A stretch of 18,587 nucleotides of DNA from Sphingomonadales bacterium (GTDB lineage Bacteria; Pseudomonadota; Alphaproteobacteria; Sphingomonadales; Sphingomonadaceae), in contig JAGXGT010000099.1 of the NCBI GenBank assembly GCA_024636595.1, positions 1 to 18,587 on the forward strand, written 5' to 3'. Numbering within the stretch: position 1 is the first letter of the stretch; every line of letters starts with the position of its first letter. The notes under the pieces were generated by a model. It ran no database searches. It was given only the letters and a program-made list of their open reading frames with translations, and was not told the DNA's origin. The translations under genes and the position numbers were made by a program. Positions 1 to 6,782 of the stretch are shown here, one piece after another.

Positions 1-751
1 GATCGGAATGGTGCAGGCGGCAACCGCGCGGACCACTTCCTCTTCGTTGAAGCTCCACAGATCCTCGACCGAGCCGCCGCCGCGCGCGACAATCACCAGA
101 TCGGGCCGTGCGACCGGGCCGCCTGCCTCCATCTGCGAGAAGCCGTTGACCGCCGCCGCTATCTGCTTCGCAGCGCCCTCGCCCTGGACCAGCGCCGGCC
201 AGACAATGACATGGCTGGGGAAGCGATCCGCCAGCCGGTGCAGGATATCGCGGATCACCGAACCGGTCGGCGAGGTGACCACGCCGATCGTGCGCGGCAG
301 GAACGGAATCGGCTTCTTGCGGTCCTGATCGAACAGGCCCTCGGCGAGCAGCTTGGCCTTGAGCTTCTCGAACAGGGCCATCAGCGCGCCCTCGCCGGCC
401 AGCTCCATCTTGTCGATCACCACCTGATATTTCGAGCGGCCCGGATAAGTGGTCAGCTTGCCCGACACCACGACCTCGATACCATCTTCCGGTCGGAACG
501 GCAGCCGCCCGGCATTGCCCTTCCACATCACCCCGTCAATCACCGCCTTGTCATCCTTCAGCGCCAGATAGACATGGCCCGACGCGGCGCGCTTGAAGCC
601 GGAGATTTCGCCGCGGATCCGGACATAGCCGAAGCGGTCCTCGACCACCCGCTTGAGCGCGCCGGAGATTTCCGAAACCGACAAAGGCGGGGCGTTGTCA
701 CCCTGCCCGCTCTCGGCTAGGAGCTTCGCGTCTAGTGAAAGGGAATCGTCC

Positions 752-753
<2 letters not shown>
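1..753 (-). CDS. xseA: Exodeoxyribonuclease VII large subunit, partial (C-terminus beyond window)
   Basis: Large subunit of exonuclease VII, which with several small XseB subunits degrades single-stranded DNA to short oligonucleotides in the cytoplasm. The visible 251 residues hold the N-terminal OB-fold nucleic-acid binding domain (about 23-118, with RGEISGFKRAASGHVYLALKDD at 47-68) and the start of the catalytic domain, with the family signatures GVVTSPTGSVIRD (157-169) and VARGGGSVEDLWSFNEEEV (222-240). About 200 further residues would be expected beyond position 1. The ATG at 753 is preceded by AGGA at a normal distance (about 7 nt) and gives an N-terminus of the usual length. The gene is divergent from purD and the two start codons overlap, so its promoter and ribosome binding site must lie inside purD. 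Identification is firm. Confidence 0.95.
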
Positions 754-2029
<1,276 letters not shown>

Positions 2030-2125
2030 TAAGTTTTCGAGACGAACCGGCGTTTCAAAGTTCGTCAAAGTTCGGGCCAATGAACGGTTTTCGCACGCCC
2101 GTTTGCGGGGAGCGGGTTTATGGGA

Positions 2126-2187
2126 CTCGCACGAAGACACGAAGTCACGAAGGGATTGTGCTTTGTGGCTTTGTGTCTTCGTGCGAG
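2126..2187 (+). repeat. Long hairpin of three tandem octamers, 27-bp arms
   Basis: Left arm 2126-2152, loop 2153-2160, right arm 2161-2187. The left arm is three tandem copies of CACGAAG plus one variable base; the right arm is the complementary set (CTTTGTGG, CTTTGTGT, CTTCGTGC). All 27 positions pair in plus-strand RNA, 24 as Watson-Crick and 3 as G-U. The same three positions would be A-C mismatches in minus-strand RNA. It lies about 100 nt downstream of the purD stop with no T-run directly after it, so it is not a standard intrinsic terminator but could be an RNA-stabilising 3' structure or a mobile repeat. Confidence 0.8.
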
Positions 2188-2457
2188 CCTGACCAATTTT
2201 GTGTCCCGCCGCGAACTTTACACAACCGTCCGGTTTTATTTTCTGTAACCTTTGCCCTCAGGCCGCAAAATTCTCAGCTTTGTAGGAAAGCAACCGGCCG
2301 TCGAGTGTAAACTTCCAAATTGCCGCCCTATCCGGTCCGGCAGAAACATGCGCCCAGCCGCCAGCGCCGCTATAATATCTAGATTGTCAAAGAGCCTGTC
2401 CCGCGCATGGCGCGGAGCGGTTGAGATAATAAGCATTCGGCAGAGTGTAGGACAGCG

Positions 2458-2490
2458 ATTTTTCCACCTTCTCCCGTGAGGGAGAAGGGA
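2458..2490. repeat. REP-like hairpin with GTGA loop, copy 1
   Basis: A perfect 9-bp stem, CCTTCTCCC (2467-2475) and GGGAGAAGG (2480-2488), with loop GTGA. It is preceded on the plus strand by ATTTTTCCA. A degenerate relative sits at 4549-4577. Elements of this form are common intergenic repeats in sphingomonads (general knowledge). There is no T-run after the stem on either strand, so a terminator role is not clear. Confidence 0.6.
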
Positions 2491-2526
2491 TGGGGATTGT
2501 TGCAATCGGTCTGGGATCGTTCTCCG

Positions 2527-3111
2527 TTAACTTATGAATGTTCGTACAGCTTGATATAGTCCCAACATACTCGGCGAACTTAACACAGGTGCTAGTAACC
2601 CGGCGAGCCAAGCACCTGCCGATAAATTTTGGGCGACTATCGAACGATAGTTCACATTTAATGCCTCTATTTTCAGTTCTCCGGCTGATTCCAATTCTTT
2701 GTAAGCGTCTTTCAATTGATCTCGTTCAGGCGGGAAATTAGGTCTAAGGATCAACTGTCCATTCATTAGCGATTGGACGCGCGCCTTGGTTATGCCAGCT
2801 TTCACTATCATCTCATTTTGGTGAGAAAAAAGGCATATACCGCCGAATACAACACCAATAACGAAAGCTATAAAAGAGAAATTGGCAGCATTGGGTGTGA
2901 AGCCAAGTGCGGTAGACAACATATTTTCTCCGCTAGCAATACCGAGCATTGCCAGCAATGAACCACCATTTAGCGCCACTAACCCAAATCGGATCTTTCC
3001 AGTTAGACTGTCACGTTCTTGCACAAGTTGCCGAGCTTCTTCTGAAGCCAGCAATTTTTCATCTGCCAGAGTTTCGGCCAAGCTTTCGAGCACCAGCGGT
3101 TTGTGTGACAA
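2527..3111 (-). CDS. Small membrane protein of unknown function
   Basis: I do not recognise the family. The protein is 194 residues from a TTG start at 3111, chosen because AGAAGGAG lies 7 nt before it; a farther TTG at 3129 would place that Shine-Dalgarno inside the gene. Layout: a charged, probably helical N-terminal segment rich in E, L and A; hydrophobic segment FGLVALNGGSLLAMLGIASG; a second, strong one FSFIAFVIGVVFGGICLF; a charged stretch rich in K, E and Q (about 130-165); and a C-terminal hydrophobic segment AGAWLAGLLAPVLSSP. This suggests three membrane segments and a soluble middle. The gene is visibly AT-richer than its core neighbours, with codon use to match, and sits directly downstream of a toxin-antitoxin pair, so horizontal acquisition is plausible. 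It is a real-looking gene, but its role is unknown. Confidence 0.7.
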   Translation of the reverse strand: MSHKPLVLESLAETLADEKLLASEEARQLVQERDSLTGKIRFGLVALNGGSLLAMLGIASGENMLSTALGFTPNAANFSFIAFVIGVVFGGICLFSHQNEMIVKAGITKARVQSLMNGQLILRPNFPPERDQLKDAYKELESAGELKIEALNVNYRSIVAQNLSAGAWLAGLLAPVLSSPSMLGLYQAVRTFIS

Positions 3112-3219
3112 TCCATTTCTCCTTCTCAAAATTAGGAATTACCCTGACAGGTGCAACGATCTCCGATCTCTCCAATACCCCGGGGGATTGTGGAAACATG
3201 GTGACACTCCCCTCACCCC

Positions 3220-3522
3220 CTATGCCGCATCCTCATATCGAAAAGCCTTCACCTTGATCGCCCCGGCCCGCTGCCGCATCTGGGCCGCATCATAGCGCGC
3301 CTGCATCCGGAGCAACGAATCCATCTTCACGCCAAAGGCTTTCTCCACCCGCAGCGCCATTTCGGGTGACAGGGAGGCCTTGCCGTTCAGTAATGTTGAC
3401 AGGGCAGGACGACCGACGCCCAATATTTTTGCTGCATCGGTCACGGTCAGCTCATCGGGCAGGATCGCCTGCCGGATAAATTCGCCCGGATGGACCGGCT
3501 TCATGCCTATTTTGATCGCCAT
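3220..3522 (-). CDS. higA: HigA-family antitoxin (XRE-type helix-turn-helix)
   Basis: Antitoxin and autorepressor partner of the HigB-like toxin encoded 18 nt upstream. It is 100 residues long. After the family N-terminus MKPVHPGEFIRQAILPDELT comes a helix-turn-helix of the XRE/VapI type (about 25-70: LTVTDAAKILGVGRPALSTLLNGKASLSPEMALRVEKAFG). The pattern of an A-A-L-G-V helix followed by R-x-x-L-S-x-L-L-N-G is typical of HigA. The start at 3522 has a strong AGGAAAGGG ribosome site; an internal ATG six codons later is possible. The toxin-first gene order is the normal higBA order. The first 31 codons and the ribosome site recur as a truncated copy at 6001-6096. Identification is firm at family level; DNA binding is inferred from the motif. 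Confidence 0.92.
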   Translation of the reverse strand: MAIKIGMKPVHPGEFIRQAILPDELTVTDAAKILGVGRPALSTLLNGKASLSPEMALRVEKAFGVKMDSLLRMQARYDAAQMRQRAGAIKVKAFRYEDAA

Positions 3523-3540
3523 GCTTTCCCTTTCCTAATC

Positions 3541-3831
3541 CTAATGATAATCTTCATAATCGACATCAAACAGCTCATCCGTTTTGTCGTCATATTGGAA
3601 CGTGATCCGCCAATTGGGTGTCACTGACAGGCTGTAAGTCCCTGCCCTGTCGCCGCCGAGCAAATGCGGTTTGAACTTTTGCAGGTTATAGATTTCTTCA
3701 ACGTCTTCCATGTCGATCAGAAAGGCCATGATTGCCCTGATCTTTGGAATATATGGCGGAGCCAAACCTTTCGGATTGTCTTTCTCAACCAGGTTGCGCA
3801 GACCTTTGTGCCGGATATTCCGAATCTCCAT
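3541..3831 (-). CDS. higB: HigB-like mRNA interferase toxin (RelE/ParE fold)
   Basis: Toxin of the HigB/GraT branch of the RelE superfamily; known members cut translated mRNA on the ribosome. It is 96 residues, the usual length. Family landmarks: N-terminal strand IRNIRHKGLRNL, a helical middle, then LQKFKPHLLGGDRAGTYSLSVTPNWRITFQYDD and a C-terminus VDYEDYH. The G-D/N-R-A-G-x-x-S-x-x-V-x-x-x-W-R block and the terminal D-Y-H are characteristic of the family. It is transcribed ahead of higA with an 18-nt gap. No Shine-Dalgarno precedes the ATG, and the predicted promoter puts the transcription start at about the ATG itself, so the mRNA may be leaderless. The gene is intact here but absent from the second copy of the locus. 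Confidence 0.9.
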   Translation of the reverse strand: MEIRNIRHKGLRNLVEKDNPKGLAPPYIPKIRAIMAFLIDMEDVEEIYNLQKFKPHLLGGDRAGTYSLSVTPNWRITFQYDDKTDELFDVDYEDYH

Positions 3832-3837
3832 TCACCG

Positions 3838-3868
3838 TATATAACAGAATAATGCCTGTTGCGCAACA
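3838..3868 (-). promoter_or_regulatory. higBA promoter with palindromic operator over the -35 box
   Basis: On the minus strand there is TTGCGC (3866-3861), a 17-nt spacer and TATATA (3843-3838), a good sigma-70-like pair. The -35 box lies inside a perfect 12-bp palindrome, TGTTGCGCAACA (3857-3868), a likely HigA operator. The start point expected 6-8 nt after the -10 box falls at about 3831, the first base of higB. Confidence 0.6.
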
Positions 3869-3892
3869 CACTACAGAAGGCGAAGCTATAGG

Positions 3893-4209
3893 CTATAGTC
3901 TGCAAAACCCCTGAAACAGAAAATCCAGCGCATCGAGAATCACCGCGCGATATTGCTCCTCGACATTGACCACAGGCTTCCCCAGCGACGCGCGGCGCAG
4001 GGTGCCGATGTCGGTGGTCATCAGGAGAAGTCGTGCCCATTGATGGTGATTTGCGGTTTCAGTTTGCGCATCGTTTCGGCCCTGACGCTATCTGCCATAA
4101 CCAGCGGAACAACGACGACGCTGGCCAGATCGGAGAGCAGGTCGGCCTGCACCTCCAGCACATAAGGCACTTCCGTCCGGTTCAGCGCATAGATATCAAA
4201 GCGCGCCAT
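3893..4209 (-). pseudogene. Frameshifted ccdB-like toxin gene
   Basis: The sequence is close to the intact CcdB at 6125-6433 along its whole length. The first 62 codons read MARFDIYALNRTEVPYVLEV... to GHDFS and then hit TGA. Alignment with the intact copy shows one base missing between about 4024 and 4038 (14 nt here, 15 nt there). Restoring it resumes LMTTDIGTLRRASLGKPVVN... to LFQGF in the next frame. The ancestral stop after LFQGF is also gone, and the restored frame would run three more codons to a TAG at 3893. The lost part includes the C-terminal helix that contacts gyrase in known CcdB proteins, so the product should be inactive. The start overlaps the upstream ccdA by 14 nt, as in the intact copy. 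Confidence 0.88.
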
Positions 4210-4459
4210 CGTTGTCGGCCCAGTCAGGAACCAGCAATGGCCCGCTCTCTGCCACGCGCTGGTTGTGGGCGGCTATGGCTTCGCGGTTTTCAACCCGCCA
4301 GCTTTCTTCCCGCGCCTGCTTGATCGCTGCTTCGATGCCCGCCTCCGCCGCTTTCGATGCATTGAGCTTCAGGGCCTTGGCTTCGCTCAATATATCTTCG
4401 CGGATGGTCAGGTTTATCGACCGCCGTTTCGGGCCTTGCTGGCGGGTGATCGCGGACAT
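4196..4459 (-). CDS. ccdA: CcdA-family antitoxin, copy 1 (toxin partner broken)
   Basis: Antitoxin of the CcdAB family, 87 residues from the ATG at 4459. That start is chosen because it aligns with the equivalent start of copy 2; an upstream frame to 4501 runs through the operator and is unlikely. The N-terminal region SINLTIREDILSEAKALKLNASKAAEAGIEAAIKQ fits the ribbon-helix-helix DNA-binding fold of CcdA. The C-terminal half, ENREAIAAHNQRV to LLVPDWADND, is the segment that wraps the toxin in known CcdA proteins. It is about 80% identical by eye to copy 2 (6420-6683). The downstream toxin gene is frameshifted, yet this antitoxin is intact and keeps its promoter and operator. It could therefore still repress both ccd promoters or neutralise the toxin from copy 2 (inference). 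Confidence 0.9.
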   Translation of the reverse strand: MSAITRQQGPKRRSINLTIREDILSEAKALKLNASKAAEAGIEAAIKQAREESWRVENREAIAAHNQRVAESGPLLVPDWADNDGAL

Positions 4460-4479
4460 CGGAAATTCCCATGGCTGTC

Positions 4480-4517
4480 TATGTGCATATCTTATGCGCA
4501 TATCGCTGGCGGCACAA
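4480..4517 (-). promoter_or_regulatory. ccdA copy 1 promoter and operator
   Basis: Inverted repeat TATGTGCATA (4480-4489) / TATGCGCATA (4493-4502) with a TCT spacer: 9 of 10 positions pair. On the minus strand TTGTGC (4517-4512), a 17-nt spacer and TAAGAT (4494-4489) form a promoter whose -10 box lies inside the palindrome. The same architecture is found in front of copy 2, where the palindrome is perfect. This fits autorepression by the ribbon-helix-helix antitoxin. Confidence 0.7.
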
Positions 4518-4548
4518 TCCCAAGGCGAAAAATCAAGGATTGGACGGG

Positions 4549-4577
4549 ATTTTTCTACCCTCTCTCGTGAGAAAAAC
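4549..4577. repeat. REP-like hairpin, degenerate copy 2
   Basis: ATTTTTCTACCCTCTCTCGT followed by GAGAAAAAC matches the element at 2458-2490 over its left half (ATTTTTC-ACC-TCTC-CGTGAG), but the right arm has lost most of its pairing. It lies just past the end of the M20 peptidase gene, in the 77 nt between that gene's stop and the ccdA promoter. Confidence 0.45.
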
Positions 4578-4579
4578 CA

Positions 4580-5887
4580 TCACTGCACCGGATCACTCGC
4601 CAGCAAATCCGCCACCAGCAAGGCGGTGCGTTGCGTGGCCTGCTGGAGGCTGTTCAGGTCCATATCTTCCTTGACGGTGTGCGCGCCGGTGCCCGCGACG
4701 CCCAGTCCGTCCATGCTGGCGACATAGGGGGCGACGAAGCTGATGTCCGCCGCGCCGCGTCCTTCCGGCGGGAAGGACTGAGCGGGTTCGAGGCCGAGAC
4801 GCGCGTGCACAGCGTTTAGCCGGTCGAGCAGCGCTTCGTTCGCCTTGGTCAATTCCATCGCGGGATATCGGTCCTCGAAGGTGATGGTTGCCTTGGTCAG
4901 CGGCAGGCTGTCCTCGACGATGCCTTGCATCAGCGCTTCGGCGGCGCGCAATTGCGCGTCGTTCATGAAGCGCAGGCCTCCCGAGGCAATGGCGGTTTCG
5001 GCGATCACATTATCCTTGCCGCTGACCGTCACCGCTCCGGCGCTGCCGACGGGGTCGATGGCCGACCCTGCCACAACCATGCCGGGATTGAAGGTCAATC
5101 CGAGCGGTCCGCGCACCTCGCCGTAGAAGCGGTTCAAGATGCGCGCCATTTCGAAAGCGGCACCGGCGCCGCTACCGTCGCTGAAAATTCCCGAAGAGTG
5201 TGCGCGCTTTGCGGTCACCTCAAGCTTCCATTTGGAGGAACCGCGCCGACCAACGACGGCCGATTCGGGACTGCCGCCTTCGAAGTTAAGCGCGTAGTCG
5301 GCGGCCTTGCCGGCCGCGATCAGATCCTTGCGGGCCTCGGCGAGCGGCGCGCCGACGCTTTCCTCGTCGCCGGTGAAAAATATCGTCACCTTGCCGCCCT
5401 TGATCGCCTCCGCGTCGATCAGTGCCCGCATCGCATAGATCACAACCGCATTGCCGCCCTTCATGTCAGAGATGCCCGGGCCGCGCAGTTTGTCACCGTC
5501 GCGCTCGAAGCGCTGGAACGGACTGTCGGGTTCGAACACCGTGTCGATATGGCCGATCAGCAGCAGGTTGGGACCTGCGCCAAAATCCCGTTCTGCGACC
5601 AGATGACCGCCGCGCCCCATCGATTGCGGCATCTCGATCCAGCGAACCGCAAAGCCGATATCCTCCAGTTCGCGCCGGTAGATTTCGCCAACCTTGCGAA
5701 CCCCTTCGACATTGAGCGTCCCCGAATTCTGATTGACGGTCGCTTCGAGCAATTGCAGCTGCTCCGCGCCATTGGTGTCGACGGCGTCTATAATGGGCTT
5801 GTCACTGGCGCTGGCGCCCGTGATCGAGACCGTGATCGTGGCGAGCAGCAGGCAGGCGGACGTGGCGGCTTTCATTATCGCGAACAT
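4580..5887 (-). CDS. Secreted M20-family zinc metallopeptidase (glutamate carboxypeptidase-like)
   Basis: Predicted periplasmic exopeptidase with two bound metal ions, resembling carboxypeptidase G2 (435 residues). A signal peptide is visible: MKAATSACLLLATITVSITGASA, with likely cleavage after ASA. The metal and catalytic residues are all present: H113 and D115 in GHIDTVF, bridging D141 in GISDMKGG, general base E175 and ligand E176 in GDEES, E203 in NFEGG, and H403 in GTGAHTVKED. The dimerisation (lid) domain lies between, starting near 215. The substrate is not certain; the family removes C-terminal glutamate or hydrolyses other N-acyl amino acids and dipeptides. The ATG at 5887 has AAAGG 8 nt upstream; an ATG four codons later is an alternative. 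It sits alone between the two copies of the toxin-antitoxin module. Codon use looks like the core genome, so it was probably not brought in with them. Confidence 0.9.
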   Translation of the reverse strand: MFAIMKAATSACLLLATITVSITGASASDKPIIDAVDTNGAEQLQLLEATVNQNSGTLNVEGVRKVGEIYRRELEDIGFAVRWIEMPQSMGRGGHLVAERDFGAGPNLLLIGHIDTVFEPDSPFQRFERDGDKLRGPGISDMKGGNAVVIYAMRALIDAEAIKGGKVTIFFTGDEESVGAPLAEARKDLIAAGKAADYALNFEGGSPESAVVGRRGSSKWKLEVTAKRAHSSGIFSDGSGAGAAFEMARILNRFYGEVRGPLGLTFNPGMVVAGSAIDPVGSAGAVTVSGKDNVIAETAIASGGLRFMNDAQLRAAEALMQGIVEDSLPLTKATITFEDRYPAMELTKANEALLDRLNAVHARLGLEPAQSFPPEGRGAADISFVAPYVASMDGLGVAGTGAHTVKEDMDLNSLQQATQRTALLVADLLASDPVQ

Positions 5888-6000
5888 ATTGGAGGCCTTT
5901 CTCTTCGGTCATGGATATTTGCATTGATGGTCGAAACTATTTCCGCGACAGCTGCATCTATCCCTTTTTTCAATCAAAATTTCTTAATCCCATTCATCCC

Positions 6001-6096
6001 TTAAGCCGCATCGGTCACGGTCAATTCATCGGGCAGGATCGCCAGCCGGATAGACGCGCCCGGATGGACCGACTTCATGCCTATTATTATCGCCAT
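6001..6096 (-). pseudogene. Truncated higA remnant
   Basis: Thirty-one codons, MAIIIGMKSVHPGASIRLAI to LPDELTVTDAA, then TAA. These match the first 31 codons of higA at 3220-3522, including the AGGAAAGGG ribosome site upstream. The match ends exactly where the helix-turn-helix of the intact gene begins (TDAA-KILGVG), so no DNA-binding domain is left. The short gap to ccdB keeps AGATTAT, which matches the last codons of higB in the other copy, so higB appears to have been removed by a deletion rather than never having been there. Confidence 0.85.
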
Positions 6097-6124
6097 GCTT
6101 TCCCTTTCCTAGACCCAATAATCT

Positions 6125-6433
6125 CTAAAACCCCTGAAACAGAAAATCCAGCGCATCGACAATCACCGCGCGATATTGCTCCTCCACATTCACCACCGGC
6201 TTGCCCAGCGACGCACGGCGCAAGGTGCCGATGTCGGTGGTCATCAGGCGAAAGCTTTCCCCCTTGATGATGATCTCCGGTTTCAGCTTGCGCATCGTTT
6301 CGGCCTTGGCGGCGTCCGCCGGAACCAGCGGAACAACTACGGTGCTGGCGAGATCGGAGAGCAGGTCGGCCTGTACTTCCAGTACATAAGGCACCATTGC
6401 CCGGTTCAGCGCATAGATATCAAACCGCGCCAT
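6125..6433 (-). CDS. ccdB: CcdB-family toxin, intact copy
   Basis: Toxin of the CcdB family, whose classical member poisons DNA gyrase. It is 102 residues, against 101 for the F-plasmid protein. Recognisable CcdB landmarks: MARFDIYALN, VPYVLEVQADLLSDL, VVVPLV, LKPEIIIKGESFRLMTTDIG and a C-terminal helix ending DALDFLFQGF. The ATG at 6433 overlaps the ccdA stop by 14 nt, typical of translational coupling. The F-plasmid toxin ends F-W-G-I, and its last three residues (W99-G100-I101) are needed for killing; here the end is F-Q-G-F, so the tryptophan is replaced by Q100. The fold call is firm; gyrase poisoning is not shown by the sequence. Confidence 0.9.
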   Translation of the reverse strand: MARFDIYALNRAMVPYVLEVQADLLSDLASTVVVPLVPADAAKAETMRKLKPEIIIKGESFRLMTTDIGTLRRASLGKPVVNVEEQYRAVIVDALDFLFQGF

Positions 6434-6683
6434 TGTCATCGGCCCAGTCGGGAACCAGCAGCGGCCCGGATTCGGATACGCGCTGGTTATGCGCGACGAT
6501 GGCTTCGCGGTTTTCTGTTCGCCAATTGTCTTCCCGCGCCTGTTTGATCGCCGCTTCGATGCCCGCCTCCGCCGCCTTTGACGCATTGAGTTTCAGGACT
6601 TTTGCCTCGTTCAAAATATCTGCGCGGATGGTCAGGTTGATCGGGCGTTTTTTTGCGCCTTGCGGACGAGCGTTGGAAGGCAT
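6420..6683 (-). CDS. ccdA: CcdA-family antitoxin, copy 2
   Basis: Antitoxin for the CcdB toxin at 6125-6433, 87 residues from the ATG at 6683, which lies directly after the operator region. It has the ribbon-helix-helix segment PINLTIRADILNEAKVLKLN and the toxin-binding C-terminus ENREAIVAHNQRV to LLVPDWADDN. It differs from copy 1 mainly in the first nine residues and in scattered conservative changes. It is first in the operon and overlaps ccdB by 14 nt. An in-frame extension to 6767 would run through the operator and is rejected. Free CcdA is normally degraded by a protease, giving the toxin-antitoxin switch (family knowledge). Confidence 0.92.
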   Translation of the reverse strand: MPSNARPQGAKKRPINLTIRADILNEAKVLKLNASKAAEAGIEAAIKQAREDNWRTENREAIVAHNQRVSESGPLLVPDWADDNGAV

Positions 6684-6703
6684 CGGGTTTTCCTCGGATT
6701 TAC

Positions 6704-6741
6704 TATGTGCATATCTTATGCACATAAGGTGCAGCGTGCAA
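6704..6741 (-). promoter_or_regulatory. ccdA copy 2 promoter and perfect palindromic operator
   Basis: Perfect inverted repeat TATGTGCATA (6704-6713) / TATGCACATA (6717-6726) with spacer TCT. On the minus strand TTGCAC (6741-6736), 17 nt and TAAGAT (6718-6713) form a promoter with the -10 box inside the palindrome. Operator, spacing and -10 box are identical in layout to copy 1, although the sequence upstream of the operator is unrelated. Confidence 0.75.
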
Positions 6742-6782
6742 GTCCCCCCTCTTCTGGTCTCACCCAAACCCCCGTCTTAAAC

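Larger units (their letters stand above)
2030..2526. other. Non-coding stretch between purD and the membrane-protein gene
   Basis: About 500 bases with no gene I can support. It holds the octamer hairpin at 2126-2187, a small perfect inverted repeat CCGCGC/GCGCGG around 2401-2415, and the GTGA-loop hairpin at 2467-2488. An open minus-strand frame (2236-2505) lacks any recognisable motif and begins inside the repeat hairpin, so it is not called. From about 2220 onward the sequence is AT-richer than purD, suggesting the left border of the accessory island. Confidence 0.6.
3893..4502 (-). repeat. Direct repeat, copy 1 of the ccdAB module
   Basis: From the end of ccdB through the ccdA operator this segment matches 6125-6726 in the same orientation, about nine bases in ten by eye over the 3' part of ccdB. 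The module is followed (minus-strand sense) by intact higBA in this copy and by a higA fragment only in the other. The two lie about 2.2 kb apart and flank an M20 peptidase gene. Confidence 0.85.
6001..6726 (-). repeat. Direct repeat, copy 2 of the ccdAB-(higBA) module
   Basis: This is the second copy of the composite toxin-antitoxin segment, in the same orientation as copy 1. It contains operator, ccdA, intact ccdB, a few bases of the higB end and the first 31 codons of higA. Sequence similarity to copy 1 stops at the higA break, at about 6001. Confidence 0.85.

Noticed and set aside
2467..2488. The GTGA-loop hairpin as an intrinsic terminator for the membrane-protein gene or purD
   Set aside because: The stem is good but no T-run follows on either strand; the plus-strand T-run is on the wrong side.
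2236..2505. An 89-codon minus-strand frame in the gap after purD
   Set aside because: Its first codons come from the GTGA-loop repeat, there is no ribosome site, and no family motif appears. A decayed gene fragment cannot be excluded but is not supported.
4925..6004. A 359-codon plus-strand frame
   Set aside because: Antisense shadow of the M20 peptidase gene at 4580-5887.
3893..6726. The duplicated toxin-antitoxin segment as a composite transposon
   Set aside because: No transposase, terminal inverted repeats or target-site duplications are visible at the ends of either copy, so I call it a duplication only.
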